Of a DNA stretch of 64,000 bases, positions 38,193 to 50,200 are shown piece after piece. The position numbers and the translations under genes were made by a program. The notes under the pieces are model-generated. The model worked only from the letters and a program-made list of their open reading frames with translations, searched no databases and was not told the origin of the DNA. The DNA is from Prinia subflava (lineage: Eukaryota > Chordata > Aves > Passeriformes > Cisticolidae): positions 95,751,239 through 95,815,238 of the forward strand of contig NC_086248.1 of the NCBI RefSeq assembly GCF_021018805.1, written 5' to 3'. Position 1 is the first letter of the stretch. Each line of letters starts with the position of its first letter.

Positions 38193-40105
38193 TCCTCCAA
38201 ATTTGCACTTTTTCCTGACCAACCTTTCCCTTGCCAGAATGGCATAAAGGATCTTTAGTGTTAGTCACTGTCTAAGCCTGTAAATACGAAATCATTGGAT
38301 TCAATGAAGTGTATCTATGCTGGTGCAGTATTAGCCACAAAGTGATGTAGAAATTATCTGGCTTCCTGACCTGAAAATTTGCAGCTGTAAACATTACATT
38401 ATCACAATTTGAAGTCCAACTAGTGTGTCAGTCCATCCACCCATGCAGAAGCCCTCCATGTGGAGCTCTGTGGGTGCCTGCATGGGAACTCAGAGCCCCC
38501 CTTTCCCTCTGCACTGCCCTATAGGTTGGCCTACAGAGGCTGCTTCTCTCAGCTCAGGCTGCTGGGAACGAGAAAAGGCTCCTCAGCAGTCTTCTGAGTT
38601 ACACAGCCTTTTTAAACTAGAACCATGATGCAGGGCCACGGCTTTGTGCAGAGCAGTGTGCCATGTGGGCAGGGGCAAGGATCCCTGCCACAGCACCAGG
38701 TGGGGAAAAGGAGAATCCAGAGCTTAGATGTGCTGAGAGAATAGCACAAGAAAAAGAAAGCAGTTCAAGAACAAGCCATGATGTTTTGTTAGGAAATCAA
38801 GCTGAGAGTGAGTCTTTCCTAGATGTCTCTTGAGGCACAGTAACTTGTTTGTCTATTTGTTGAAAAACATCCCCACAGTAGCACAAATGGGAAACCTTAG
38901 CCCTTTTCCCTCTATTCAAACACCTGCCTCTCTTACCTATATGTCAGGCTCACCCTGAAATTTCCTCCAAGCTGTGTGTGGTTCCTGGCAACACCACAAC
39001 ATGGTGCAGTTGACAGAAGTGTTCCTTCCAGAGAAGTAGAAACCAGGCCAGTCTTGAAGCAAAAAACATGTATTAAAAACATCAGTCTTCCTTTGAAAGT
39101 GATCAATCTAAATGTACATATTGGACCAGCCATTACCAATGTTCTGCTTTTATTTTTCTTACAAGAAAAATTAAGCAGTTCATGTAATGAATTAGTGATT
39201 TTCTCTTCCATCATTAAGTAATTTCTCGAAAGAAAAAAAAATATTCCAAGGCCAACTGTATATTTATCATGTTCAGTGCAAAATAAATCCCATACCAGGT
39301 CTTCCATCCTAGGCTTCCCAAACTCTTGTACACGCTTTATAAACACTATTAATCATGCAGAACCTGTCAGCAGTGTTAGCAGAGCACATAATGCATTTGG
39401 AACATTTGCAGCACTACAGTTTTGAATGTAAAGGTCACCATCTCCACATTAACTCCATCAAAATAATTGGGTAATTTTCCTTTAAAAACACACAATACAG
39501 TTTCTCCCGGAGATCCCCTGTGGCAGCTGAATCTGACATCTGTGAAAGAAAGCTTGGAGCTGCGTGTATAGTATCACAAAGCTGCATGGAGGATCAAAAG
39601 GGTGTATTTGCTTATGTTAGCTCCCAAACAGAGGAATGTCAAACCCAGGAATTACACCAATGCATCCAAGTCAAGCCCATGCAAGGGAAGCATTTTTTGC
39701 AGGAGTGATATAGCCCTTCTCCATCGGCGAGTGGGATCCAGCTGGTGTGCAGAGCGCCTGAGGAGTTACTGTGGCTGCATAAAGCCCCCTTCCTTCCTCC
39801 TCTTCCTTCTGCTGGGAGCAGCTGTGGATCTCCTCCAGTGGGCACAGGAGCTGACCTCCTCTGAAGGCATGCCAGCACCACTAATCAACTGGTGGGGAAG
39901 CTGTCAGCGTGTCCTCCTCGCCTCTCCTGCAGCCCCTGCAGCTCTGCCTGTCCCATGGCCCAGGGCTGCACCTCAGCCTTGTGCTTCTCTCTACAAAATC
40001 TTGCCTCTGAATAAGCTGATGGTCAGCCAGAGGCACACAGCTCTTTCACAACTAGAACAGTAAGGGACGGATGACAAAAATAAGGGATCATCTGTCTCAT
40101 CCACC
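38193..40105. other. Unique non-coding DNA between two CR1 fragments
   Basis: No gene is recognised. The GC-richer part near 39720-40000 carries overlapping open frames on both strands but no domain. It does not continue the downstream CR1 fragment in any way I can see. Confidence 0.5.
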
Positions 40106-40290
40106 CTTGCTGGCATAAATCTCTGCCCTGGTCTTCCTGGACACACTGTTGTCAATAGTGGCTTCCTTGGCCACCTGGGCACATGGCTCAGCCACTGTCA
40201 ACCAGCACCCCCACATCCTTTTCCACTTTCAGGTGGAAAGGCAGCTTTCCAGCCACTCTGCCCCCGCCTGCAGCACTGCAGGGGGTGATC
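40106..40290 (-). repeat. CR1 LINE fragment from the reverse-transcriptase region
   Basis: Read on the minus strand, the segment encodes the EKDVGVLVDS stretch typical of the C-terminal reverse-transcriptase region of avian CR1. Downstream on that strand come degraded copies of the usual gcccaggtggccaagaa and agtgtggccagcaggacc segments. A stop codon follows directly after the conserved stretch and small insertions are present, so it is inactive. It lies in the same orientation as the smaller fragment at 38112-38192, but the intervening 1.9 kb is not recognisably CR1. Confidence 0.85.
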
Positions 40291-42228
40291 ACTGCAGACA
40301 GAGGGGTGCAAAGATCACCAGACAAAGTGAGTGATACCACAAATGAGGAAACACACAGGCACTTTTACCTAACAGCTAAGGCCATTACTGCAAGCACCAA
40401 GATTTCTTCAAATAAGATGAGCAGAGAGCCAGAGGCCCCACAGTACTGCAGAATTCTACTTCTCTGAAGATCTAAGTGCTTTATGAAGTTATCTGTATAG
40501 GATACTTTGTGTAGTCAATTATCAACAAATGAATTCCAGTCAGTGGGCCAGTTTTGAACTTTCCCAGATTTGTTACCCTGGAGATTGGAAGATGACTCTT
40601 ACTTGGAACCTCCTATAGCAAACAATTTTCATGTGCTGGTTGCTTCAAGCAGTGGTGTGAATCCTGATATCTCCTTCACAATCAGACAGCCATCTTCCTC
40701 TAGCTTTAAAATGACTCCTTTCACAGTGACATTTGAGAGGCCATCCAACATGCAACACGCACCCCTTGGAGTCAAGCTAGCATGTGTGTTACCATGGGTA
40801 GTAGTCATGGAGAAATATATCTTCCACTGTTTGTGCTCTAAACTGAGAGTTTTATGGCACTAGGAATATAAACCTGTCTGAATGAGCTGATGTTAGAGAG
40901 GAGAGTCAAAACATCCAGCCCATCAGGATGACCAGCATTACTGATAGAATCTTCATGGAATTGTAAGTTATAAAATCCCTTAAATCTGTCCAAATGGTGG
41001 ACTGGAAAATTCATCAGGTCTGTTGTACCCAAGTCAAAATCCAGAAATAGATTCTTTCATCATCTCTGAATTCTCATCCAAAGTGGTGGTTTTGAATATC
41101 CTGGTGTCCTCATCCCTAGATAAGGTCACCGTGTCCTCCTTGGCCCTGCAAATTTTCCCTTCCCACCAATGGGCTAGGCCAAGTAGCTCTTGTGCTGGCC
41201 TTACATGGCATGGTGGGAGAAAAAGTGCTTTGGTTCAGAGATTTGATTCATTGTTGTCACTTTTAATGAGTGCTAATAGCTTAGATTTTGCAGAGGAAAT
41301 AGCTACACAGTATAACTGGCCTTTGGCCTCCAGTTTGTTTTCAAACAGCGTTGGCTTGCTTTGTCCATTAGCCAAATCCAAATCCCAGCTGAAGGAGGGA
41401 TGAGGCTTTGTATTTTAGTGTTCAGACCTTGTACTGTCCATGGACCACTCTTAAGCCATAAAATTATACCTTACAAAGGGACCCAGATGGGGTAACAAGA
41501 GCATGATCCAAAGTATTGGGAAGGAGACAGGGGGAACAACACGTTCTGGAGATTTCCTTCATAGTATCAGATGGCAGCTGCTCCTCACCCTATCAAAGTC
41601 ATAGCAAAGGGCTGCCATTTGGCCTCCCTGGCAAGCTTTACTGAGCACTAACACAAAGTCAGGGCATTTAGCACAAAATCCTGGGCCCAAGAAAGGAAAT
41701 GGCAACCATTCCCTCCCAATATCCAACCTCAGAGGCAGAGTTTTGGCTTCAGGCTCTTTCATTAACGCAGCAAATTACCTTAAACCAGCAGGTTCCACTA
41801 CCTTTCCCAGGTTTCCAGCCTGCAGGGAAGCAGCACATTTCCACTCCTTTGTGAACTGCTCAGAGGTGAAGGACTCAAAAACCTGGCTGAGCACCCAGGA
41901 CTCCTGTTGTGCTCCTCTTGCCCAAAGCAGAAAGGAGAATGCTGAAGCTGGGACTGCACAACAAGCTAGCACTTCTGATAAATATGATAAAAGCCGCCCC
42001 AGCAATCAGTAAACAGTGGTATAATTAGCAAATGTTTTTCTATTTACTTCCTTTAATATGCAATAGGGGGAAATGAAATAAAATGTCAAGGACTTCATCA
42101 AACAGATGGTTCTGCACTTATTATTTTTCTCCGCTGTATTGTTTGCGTCAACTAAAGAAGAAACTCCTTTACGAAGTGTGACTCATGGATTCCTGGGAAG
42201 CTGCACTCTCAGCAGGGGGAGGATAGCA
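40291..42228. other. Unique non-coding DNA, nothing specific recognised
   Basis: No gene is seen. A short stretch near 40455-40500 (gaagatctaagtgctttatgaag) faintly recalls the complement of L3/MIR tails but is too short to call. Open frames such as 41023-41403 have no family resemblance. Confidence 0.5.
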
Positions 42229-42251
42229 GGGAAGGGCAGGAAAGGGGAGGG
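42229..42251 (+). other. Canonical G-quadruplex motif
   Basis: Four runs of at least three G occur with loops of 2, 7 and 1 bases (GGG-AA-GGG-CAGGAAA-GGGG-A-GGG), satisfying the G3+N1-7 rule. It sits about 10 bp before a probable conserved element, which makes a regulatory pairing plausible. Confidence 0.6.
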
Positions 42252-42261
42252 AAGAGGACTC

Positions 42262-42420
42262 AGCTCATGAGCTTTTATTAGGAGCATTATTATGTCTCAT
42301 TAATTAATCTGAGCGCCGCTTTAGTGACGTCTCGGTCTCATTTCACAGGAAAAAATTACTCTGGATTGCCAAGTTAAATAGACAATTACAGGAAGACCAA
42401 ATTATGCCTACATTGCATTC
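42262..42420. promoter_or_regulatory. Probable conserved non-coding element
   Basis: The stretch combines a 10-bp palindrome ATTAATTAAT (42299-42308), a TGACGTCT CRE-like site (42325-42332), several CpGs in CpG-poor surroundings and no repeats. This is the texture of a developmental enhancer. The call is inference from composition and motifs; cross-species alignment is the deciding test. Confidence 0.35.
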
Positions 42421-43350
42421 CCTCAGGGCACCAGGCCAAGTTCATGTCAAATCCATAATAACTAGACTACCCTCACTAAAAACAGCTCCTGTGGACATAC
42501 GTCATGAACCATTTGTAATCTACACAGAGGATGTATTGATCTTCCTTGGGCTTCCTTTCTCATAAACTCATAATAGCAAGGACAGGATTTTTAAAGTGTC
42601 TAACTCTCTGCAGCACATATGCAGAGCATAAGCTGCACTAACTCCAATAAAGCCTAATTAAAGTATAACCATTAGCTGTTTAATTTCCTTTTTCTATCCC
42701 AAGGGGCAGCTGCTTACAGAACAGGAGGAAAAGCCTAGTACATTTCAGAGGAGGAATGCAAAGAAAAAAAAGCCTCGTATTTTCCCTGAAGACAAACATC
42801 AAGGTAAAACCCAAGAACGGTCTCTCTTTACCTGGTGAAAAAACCCCATCAACTTTCCAGATTTGCTTGGACTACAGAACCCTAGGAGATCCCTACGTAA
42901 AGAAGAGATGTGAACAAATGTGTCCAAGAAAATGCAATACCCTTAGAAAACAGCTGACATGAGAACCACTCACACTTTTGAATCCCACTATCAGAATTCC
43001 TTCTCCCACCTGCAACAACCAGCCCTTGGTCTATTCTTTCTCTTTTCCCTTCACGTGTGGATCTGTCCTTTTCCCCTTGCCCCCACCTGATGACTCCCAG
43101 CTGGAGGGGGTCACATTGTTCCCAGTCCTTGTACATTCCCAATCGGTCCCCTCAGCTCTGGCGGTTGGAGGCCCCTTTCAAGCACAATTCTCCTTGCTCA
43201 GGACAGTGAGTACTCGTGGCTCAAGAAAAAACTGGTGCTGATTGAACCAGAGCACCAGGAGTCTGGCACAACCATGACAGTGGAAATCTTCTTTCTTCCT
43301 CGAAGTTCCAATTTTTCACAGCCCTTCTCTCAGGCCAATTGCAATCTTTT
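42421..43350. other. Unique non-coding DNA, nothing specific recognised
   Basis: No repeat or exon was identified. C/T-rich sequence near 43000-43100 gives overlapping open frames on both strands without domains. Confidence 0.5.
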
Positions 43351-43368
43351 GTTGTTGTTGTTGTTGTT
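43351..43368 (+). repeat. (GTT)6 microsatellite
   Basis: Six perfect GTT units lie in unique sequence. The array is short enough to be only weakly polymorphic. Confidence 0.9.
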
Positions 43369-43956
43369 CCCCAGCTTAGAGTTCATGTGTGAAGAAATGA
43401 TGTGGATGACAGTGCACCCTGCTCATCTATCCAGGGCACCTGCCCACTGCAGATCTGGGTCCGTCTCCCTCCTCTGGCACACCTCTGCTTATAAGAGGAG
43501 GCACAGCCTCTCATTCTCTTTCCCAAAAAGGTGGAGGTGAGTTGAGCTCCATGCGGCTCTGTCACCACCTAGACCTGGCAGGTCACCAGGTCACCACCAC
43601 CGCCAGCCTGGCCACCACCAACAGAGGCAGGTAAAGTCATATGCAAGGCAAATGCCAGCAGTTTCCAGCTCAGAAATAACACTTTCCTCCTCCCTCAGCT
43701 GCAGCTACATATGACTAAGCACACCAGAGACTATTCCCTTCTGCTCCACACACTGATACTCACACACACATTTCTTGCTCTGTGCTCCTGTCACCTCCCT
43801 TCACCCATCAAAGAGTTTGTTTTGTGTTTTGGGTTGTTTGGGGGTTTTTTTAGTAAAACAGAACTTAACTGCATGGACGGCCCTCAAAGAACAGCCAAGC
43901 ATGAATGTGTCTGCCATCCTGGTGTAAATTTTAGTATGGTCTTGCACATCCCTTCC
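43369..43956. other. Unique non-coding DNA, nothing specific recognised
   Basis: The stretch holds CACCA-rich sequence near 43564-43625, a short (CA) run near 43760 and a G/T-rich run near 43818-43852. No gene is seen. Confidence 0.5.
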
Positions 43957-44052
43957 ATTGTTCTTGGCAAGTGGGGGTGACGCCATTGCGTCACCCCACA
44001 GTTGTGACCACGGTTCACGCTGGTCACAACTGGTGATATGAAAAAGAACAAT
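43957..44052. other. Nested inverted repeats forming a potential three-way junction
   Basis: Outer arms attgttctt (43957-43965) and aagaacaat (44044-44052) are exact complements. They enclose two back-to-back perfect hairpins: ggggtgacgc/gcgtcacccc (43974-43997, 4-nt loop) and cagttgtgacca/tggtcacaactg (43999-44032, 10-nt loop), separated by one base. All 31 pairs are Watson-Crick. Both inner stems share GTGAC/GTCAC ends and the element holds four or more CpGs in CpG-poor DNA. The first hairpin contains TTGCGTCA, a C/EBP-CREB-type composite site. It could be a structured RNA, a dyad regulatory element or a small DNA-transposon relic. No target duplication flanks it. Confidence 0.8.
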
Positions 44053-45355
44053 CAGCCTCTTCAAAATGCCTTCCAAACTATTGTGGGGATCCTGGAAGGG
44101 GCTTTGTTTTCTCCTTCTTGCCTTAATGCTGTACAAATGAGCAGTGAGTGTTATTAAATCTCTGTTCCTTCCTCAGGCAGCAATGCTCTTTCCCTTTCTC
44201 TCTCTACTGTCCCAGTTCAGGATTTTTCCTGATCCAAGCCAACCCACTCAAGTGACCAAGCAGATTGCTTTGCAGCACAGCCTGCAGCCAAAAATGTGAC
44301 CTTTTTAACAGTGAGGTGAAATGGCAACATTTTGATTATCATGATGCTTTTGTTTTGGAGCAAGGAAAACTGTTTTTCATTCTTTAACCAAGGAGCTTTT
44401 AACCTAACCTGAGGTTTCTTGGTCTAGAGAAGCAATTTTGCAAAAATGTCCAAAACCAGTGACAAGCTATTTCATGTTTCTCTCTGACATTTATTAAACG
44501 TGTTGTCAATTTCTCACAATCCTGTTAATATTTCCTTTTAAAAACTACAGTTGGATTTTTAAAAAACACTTCTGAGAAGTGTAAGAAAACCCTCAGCACC
44601 TTGTTTTTAGATGCATGAAGCCTGCTTTCTTATTATATTTAAAATTTGAAAAATTAAAAAGGGAAAACCCCAATGAAAAATGAAAACTCCGAATACAGTC
44701 TTTGTGGTGGAGGCTGCTCTGCAAAGGGCTGCACACTGATAAACGCTTTCCTGTTCTGAAATAGCAATAGGAAGAGGTGGAAGCATCAGCTTCTTGTTTG
44801 GTTCTCAGCTCAAGCTCTAAGCAAAGTCAGTCTGAATCATGTTGCCTTCTCCATTGCTAACTTTTGTAAATTTAATCTTAATTTTTTACTTTTTACTTTT
44901 TTTCTTATAGAGGGTCCACCCACCCATTCTGCAGTCAGTTCCCTGCAAAATAACTGAGGGGTCATTAGTGAAAGGAGATTTTCCACAGTAAGAGAGGAAT
45001 TTTGAGGCAAGAAGAGAAAACGCATGTAGGATGGAGCTCTGCCTCTTGATTGCTAATGCAAATATTATTTTACAATCATCATTTGAAAAGACTTCATCTA
45101 ATATTTAGATCCATAGAAGAACAGAGGGTCAAATGATACAAATGCTCAAAATGCTAACTTTCAATCTGTAAAGTCAGACTCTTCTTTTTTACACCAAAAA
45201 ACAAAATAAATCTTTGTTTTGTCTTCAGGACCCACCAAAGTATTCTGTACATATCTTGTAATAACTTAACAGGGAATGGAAAATCTAAGGTAATTAGGGC
45301 AGCAAAATGTCTTACAGCCTAAGGCTTTCCTTCTCTTGGCTTCTCCTCCGGAGAG
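44053..45355. other. Unique non-coding DNA, nothing specific recognised
   Basis: AT-rich sequence with no recognisable exon or repeat before the solo LTR. The 62-codon frame near 44837-45025 on the minus strand has no family resemblance. Confidence 0.5.
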
Positions 45356-45682
45356 ATTTGGTGTTACATTCCCCTGTGGGAATGGTTTCTCCCCCCTCGG
45401 GGACCCCTAGAGCTTGTGCCATGTAGTTTGACCATTCCTTCCCTTTCTGGCCCCATTGGCCGTGTGCCAATTGCCCCACCCTCCCAAGTGCTGAGAAAAG
45501 ACCCTGTTCCTCTGTGCATGCCCTCTGGACACCACCTGAAATAAACTTCTTACTGCAGCTAAGGGTTAGAGCCTCCTTTGGATCCCTTTCCTGTCTTTTG
45601 ATATATTCCTCCAGAGCCTGAGAAGGACTGAGCTACCTTAGACCCTCGGAGGAGTTAGAAGGAGGATTTATTATCAATTTGG
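45356..45682 (+). mobile_element. Solo LTR of an endogenous retrovirus with 6-bp target duplication
   Basis: The LTR occupies about 45362-45676 (315 bp), starts TGTTAC and ends ATCA, and so has the canonical TG...CA ends. It is flanked on both sides by the identical hexamer atttgg (45356-45361 and 45677-45682). A polyadenylation signal AATAAA sits at 45540-45545, giving U3-R-U5 order on the plus strand. No internal retroviral sequence is attached, so this is the product of recombination between two LTRs. Six-bp duplications are typical of class II (ERVK-like) elements, which are common in songbirds; the exact family is not identified. Confidence 0.85.
45540..45545 (+). terminator. Polyadenylation signal within the solo LTR
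   Basis: A perfect AATAAA lies about 60% of the way along the LTR, where the R region would be expected. It could still end transcripts that pass through on the plus strand. Confidence 0.7.
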
Positions 45683-46889
45683 AAGTGAGGAAGAAAGGTT
45701 TCTGAGCTTAGGAAGTTGCATGTTACCCATTTCACCCATTTCTTAAGGCATTTACACCATTTACTAATGAAGATGTAGAGAAATGCTCCAAGTCCTGACT
45801 CTCTAGAAAGGTAAAGCCCACCATGTACAACCTCATGTGAAATAGAAGAGCTCTTTTTCTGGAGGTGTGGACATCTGTCTCATTTTCTGTTCTGGTCAAA
45901 TATAACCATGGGTTCCTCCATTATTTACAGTGTCCTGCCTGGTGAGGAAGGTGTTTGTAAGGAGGGTGTTGCCAGGCTTCTCAAGTCAACAGTGTAATCT
46001 GCTGGTGCATGCTTTCTCCAAAGAGCCTTCCCTCTCTTTATGAGTGGCTCGGGAGAAGGTGTTTACAGGCAGAGGTGCTGCAGCCCTTCCCCTCCTCTGG
46101 CAGCCTCAGGCAGTTGTAAAAGTCATCATGTAACGTCTCACTTCTCCGAGGCAGGAGATGTCACACAGCATGATGAAGATGCTGTCTGGTGCATACTCCT
46201 CCAGTGGGCCAGGAAGAACATCTGTCACCAATATTTCTGCTTCAGCTCCATCTGCACCTGGTTGCTCTTTCTGCAAGTTCCTGTGTTATTTTTCTTCCAT
46301 ATACTCAGACACCCTGCAGCGAGTTTGTTATCTTACACGGATTGCCATGGACAAAGTGTTTGTCCAACAGATGCAAGAAAAAGCAGAGAAATTAGCACCA
46401 AATAACAACACTTTTTCCAGAACAGAAAACATATGCTTTTGTGGCTCCCAAGATATTCTATGTATCGTGTGTCTTGATGTTTTCTCTTTTACGAGGGTAC
46501 AGCAGGAAAGGCTCAACTTCTGGCCCATTAGAAAGAGCCATGGCAGCATGTTTCAGGGTGGTAGGGTAGCATGAACACACATTTGTTCCAAATGCTGTCA
46601 AATAAATCTTAGTACTGAGGACAGGAAGGAACCACACTGCAAATAAATTGAAAACAGGGAATCTGAAGGAAGACATCACAGTCAGGATGAGATAACAGAC
46701 TGAGCTTGTAATGCCTACTGCGCAGAGGACTCCTCTTTCTCTTTCACCTCCTATTTCAGTACAACAAGGGTTTGAAAGATCACAGTTTCCCTTGGAAAGG
46801 AGGAATTGTTAAGATATTGGAGAAAGAAAGTATTTTATTTCATTTACTGGGTCCCTGCTTGCTTAACTCACAAGAGAAACCTGCACATA
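45683..46889. other. Unique non-coding DNA, nothing specific recognised
   Basis: No repeat was identified beyond the LTR. Overlapping open frames near 46040-46574 occur in several frames on both strands and none shows a domain. Confidence 0.5.
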
Positions 46890-47275
46890 GAGCAGTTAAT
46901 GCTTTATCATTCACGTCCCTTATCACGCCCTGAGGGCATGTATTGTTCGTGACTCATAATTAGTTTGTTTGTATAATAATAAAAGGAAAACAAGCAGCCC
47001 CATATCTCTGCCACACTAACAATGAGCTGACACATACTTAATCAAAATAGAGGATGCTGAATTAATTCAAAGAGGTTGACTTTCACGGAGGACAATTGGA
47101 AAATTCTCCCAGAGCAGTTAGTCACTCAGGCAGAGTTCAGCCAAACACATGATGAAATCTGTCACATTCATTCCAGAACTAATAATTTCCCAGAAAATAT
47201 TCAGTTGCTTTAATGTATTTCCAGACTTTGCCACAAAGCAGAGAATGAATGAGTGATGCATCTAAATATTAAGAA
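46890..47275. promoter_or_regulatory. Probable conserved non-coding element
   Basis: About 385 bp of clean AT-rich sequence contains a SOX-like ATTGTTCG, a TCATAATTAG homeodomain-like site and the perfect 12-bp palindrome TGAATTAATTCA (47058-47069). No repeats or simple sequence are present. This resembles a developmental enhancer, but the call is inference from texture and motifs only. Confidence 0.35.
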
Positions 47276-50200
47276 GCCTAGTGAGAAGAAAAAAATCTGT
47301 AGGGAAGTTTGCTCACACTTCTGACACTAAGCCAAGAGCACCTTCCTGTGCCCTGGCAAAGCCTTCTCAAGTGGAAAAGTTTAAGGGAAAAAAAGACACC
47401 CAGTTAACCAGTTGTCGAGAGAAAAAAATGACGAATAACATCATTTATCAAAGAATCTCATTTTCACAGCTGGCCCTTTGTAAAAGCATTACAGGCAGAG
47501 GTTGCTGGAGCAGGAAAACAAAGTAATTGCTGGCCCTATGGCTGCTCTGCACGTGCTCAGGATGGGACTGGCTGTTCTGCTCAGCTTTAGGTATTCCAGA
47601 AATACTGCATCATCCACTGGAGCAATACAGGACATTTTTGAGGGACTCTAAGCGGCACTGTGAGGTATAGGAAGAGGATTAACAGATCCAGACACCTTGT
47701 CAAAGGACAACCCAGCTCAGCAAAAGCCTGGTCTATTTACCTGCATGAGGCAAAATCAGAGGAAAGGTTTTCCATTTACAGAGCAGAAAGAGAAGAAACA
47801 CGGTTTGTTGGATACCTAAGTTCATTCATGGTGGCTTTTTTTTCCCCTTGAGCAAATATATGCCTTTCTCTGAGGCTATGCAGGAACCTAACACATAGTC
47901 ATCTGAGTTCAACACTAAATATGCCAAAGAGAAAACATTTCCTCACATTATACTCTATACTGTGTCCTCTTTTCAGGCTTATACACATTACTTGCTTGCC
48001 CAGAAAATAGTAATTTGTTCCACAGTATCAGATCAACATAGGTTCCTAATGGAATACATGAAAAAAGAATAAAAACTGATGGAAGTACCTTTGATTTATC
48101 ACATTAATAATGCACAGGTTTTCTCTTGCAGGTAACAGGAAAAAAACAAAGGGTGGTGGTTTTATAGTTTTGCAAGAGTCACTCACATGTCTCCTGAATT
48201 AGGTGAGTAACAAAATTGTTATGAAATGCATTTGGAGCAAGTCACACTGCACGTGCCTGACAGTCTTTTCTGAAGCTTAATGATTGCACTCCTCGATTCT
48301 GCTTCCTTTCAGACAGCCTGGCTTTTTCCTGCTGATTTGCTCATAGGAGTTCTGCCTGCCTTTACAGCACCATGACGGAAAACATGCGGGGACTGAGTCA
48401 GAAATGATCCACAGGATATTCTTAAGCACAGACTAGCCAAGTCATTAGGAAAAAAATATTCAATGTCAGATGATTAAGTGATATTATTTTCATTACTCTG
48501 AGCCATTAATTACTCATATTTGCAGAAATAGAAAAGAAAAAATGCAAGTCACGACTTAAATTTGTCTCTCTTGGAGTAGGTAAAGGTACAAATTAGTGGA
48601 AGAATAATGCAATGTCATAGACACTGTTGCTTCTATTTTGGAGGCCAGCACATTTTTGAGGGAATAAACAGTCTTTTCCATCTCTGCTTGAAAAGCTATG
48701 GCAACTATAGTGTTAATTCACATTTTTTAACTTCTTCAGCCTACCAGGGAGCTTCCTGGGGAATCCAGAAGGAGGCCTGTGGCAGCATTCAGACTGGCTG
48801 TCAGTCCAGCTTCAAGACAATTCATTTATCACCAAAAGGACATGTTAACTTTTGGTCAGTAGTTTGGTGATTTATACCCAGAGGAGCCTAAAATTTCCTG
48901 TGCACGCAAATCATCTCATTTTGTGGCCATCTGCTGACAAAACCAGGTAAGCCACCATGTCTCTGGCCACCTTTCGGGCAAAGTCAGGGTGTGCTCCTGG
49001 GTTATGATTCTTCACTGTAGAAGTTCAGGTGTTTCCAAAAGTAACCCTAATTTACTCACATGACAACATGAAACAGTGTTTAAAAGAAAACTACAGTTTT
49101 AAAGCTTAATAAAAATGAAAGCCTTAACCTAAATCTGTTTATGAAATAGCTACTAAAAAAAGAGTAAGAGCAAATACAAGGCAGTTTTACTATGTAACTG
49201 CTCCTCCCATCTGCACCACAAGTGTTGTGACAGCCGGAGCCTTCACGGTTCTTTGTCACACGAGGACCACAATTCAGCTTTCAAATTCAGCAGAGGAATG
49301 AGAGCAGCAGCCACTGCTTCCCAGCAGCCCCAGCTGTTTTGTTTGCAATTCCCCCAGGTGCTGTGCCCTCACTGCCTGGCTCCTCTGGGTGCCTGCAGTG
49401 ACACTTGGGTTTGGCCATGGGCACTGGGATGTCCTCCCCACTGGTGTGGCCAGAACCCCCCGGCCAGCAGGGTTGTGAGGCTGGTGCTGGATGCCCGAGC
49501 AGCTCGGCTCTCACGTGTGCCTGATGGTGGTGTCCAGGTGTCATCCTTGTGCCACCTTTGCCTGAGATGACCATGAATGACCTGGTCTCTGCATAAGACA
49601 GAGTCCTCTCTCCCTCTTGAAGCTCCTCTGCCGTCCTCTGTGCTGCCTTTTGGGGTCTCCTGGTGCTGTGAGCCAGCTGCTGATGCACCTCAGAGTATCC
49701 ATAGGCAGAGATGGTACAGAGGTGTCCACCTCATCTGCACAGCACCTCTCTGACCGTGCCTCTCACCAGCCTGTGCCCAGGGCAGCACCAAAACCAGGCA
49801 GGTGCAGTGAAATGCCTCAAGACACGCCAGAAGAGGACGCTTAAGCCACATGCAGTCACCAGCAACAAGCAGCACATGGCCCAAGCATCACCAGTGAAAC
49901 TCCCCTTGGTTTCATCTGCTTGCACAGCCTAGACTGCTTTGGCATCCTGTCCAGCATTCCCAGGTCCTGAGCCTACATCCCAGGTTTTTGCTACCAAGAC
50001 AATGAAAAGCAGAGAAAGAGGTGTTTGCAGCCCGAGCCCAGTGCCAAAATCAGTTATCAGAGTGCTCTTGCAGCAGTGAATGTCATCATTTACACAGCAG
50101 CTAGTGAAGTTCATCCTCTCAGTGCAAATATTTATATGATAGACCTATGGCAAATGTCTCCCTTCTTGACACTTCCCTGTATTTACATACTTAAATAAAA

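Noticed and set aside
40455..40500. L3/MIR-like string with aagtgctttatgaag
   Set aside because: The resemblance covers too few bases to separate from chance.
49253..49932. Stacked open frames on both strands in a GC-richer segment
   Set aside because: Openness in many frames at once reflects few stop codons, not coding. CpG content is not raised and no domain is visible.
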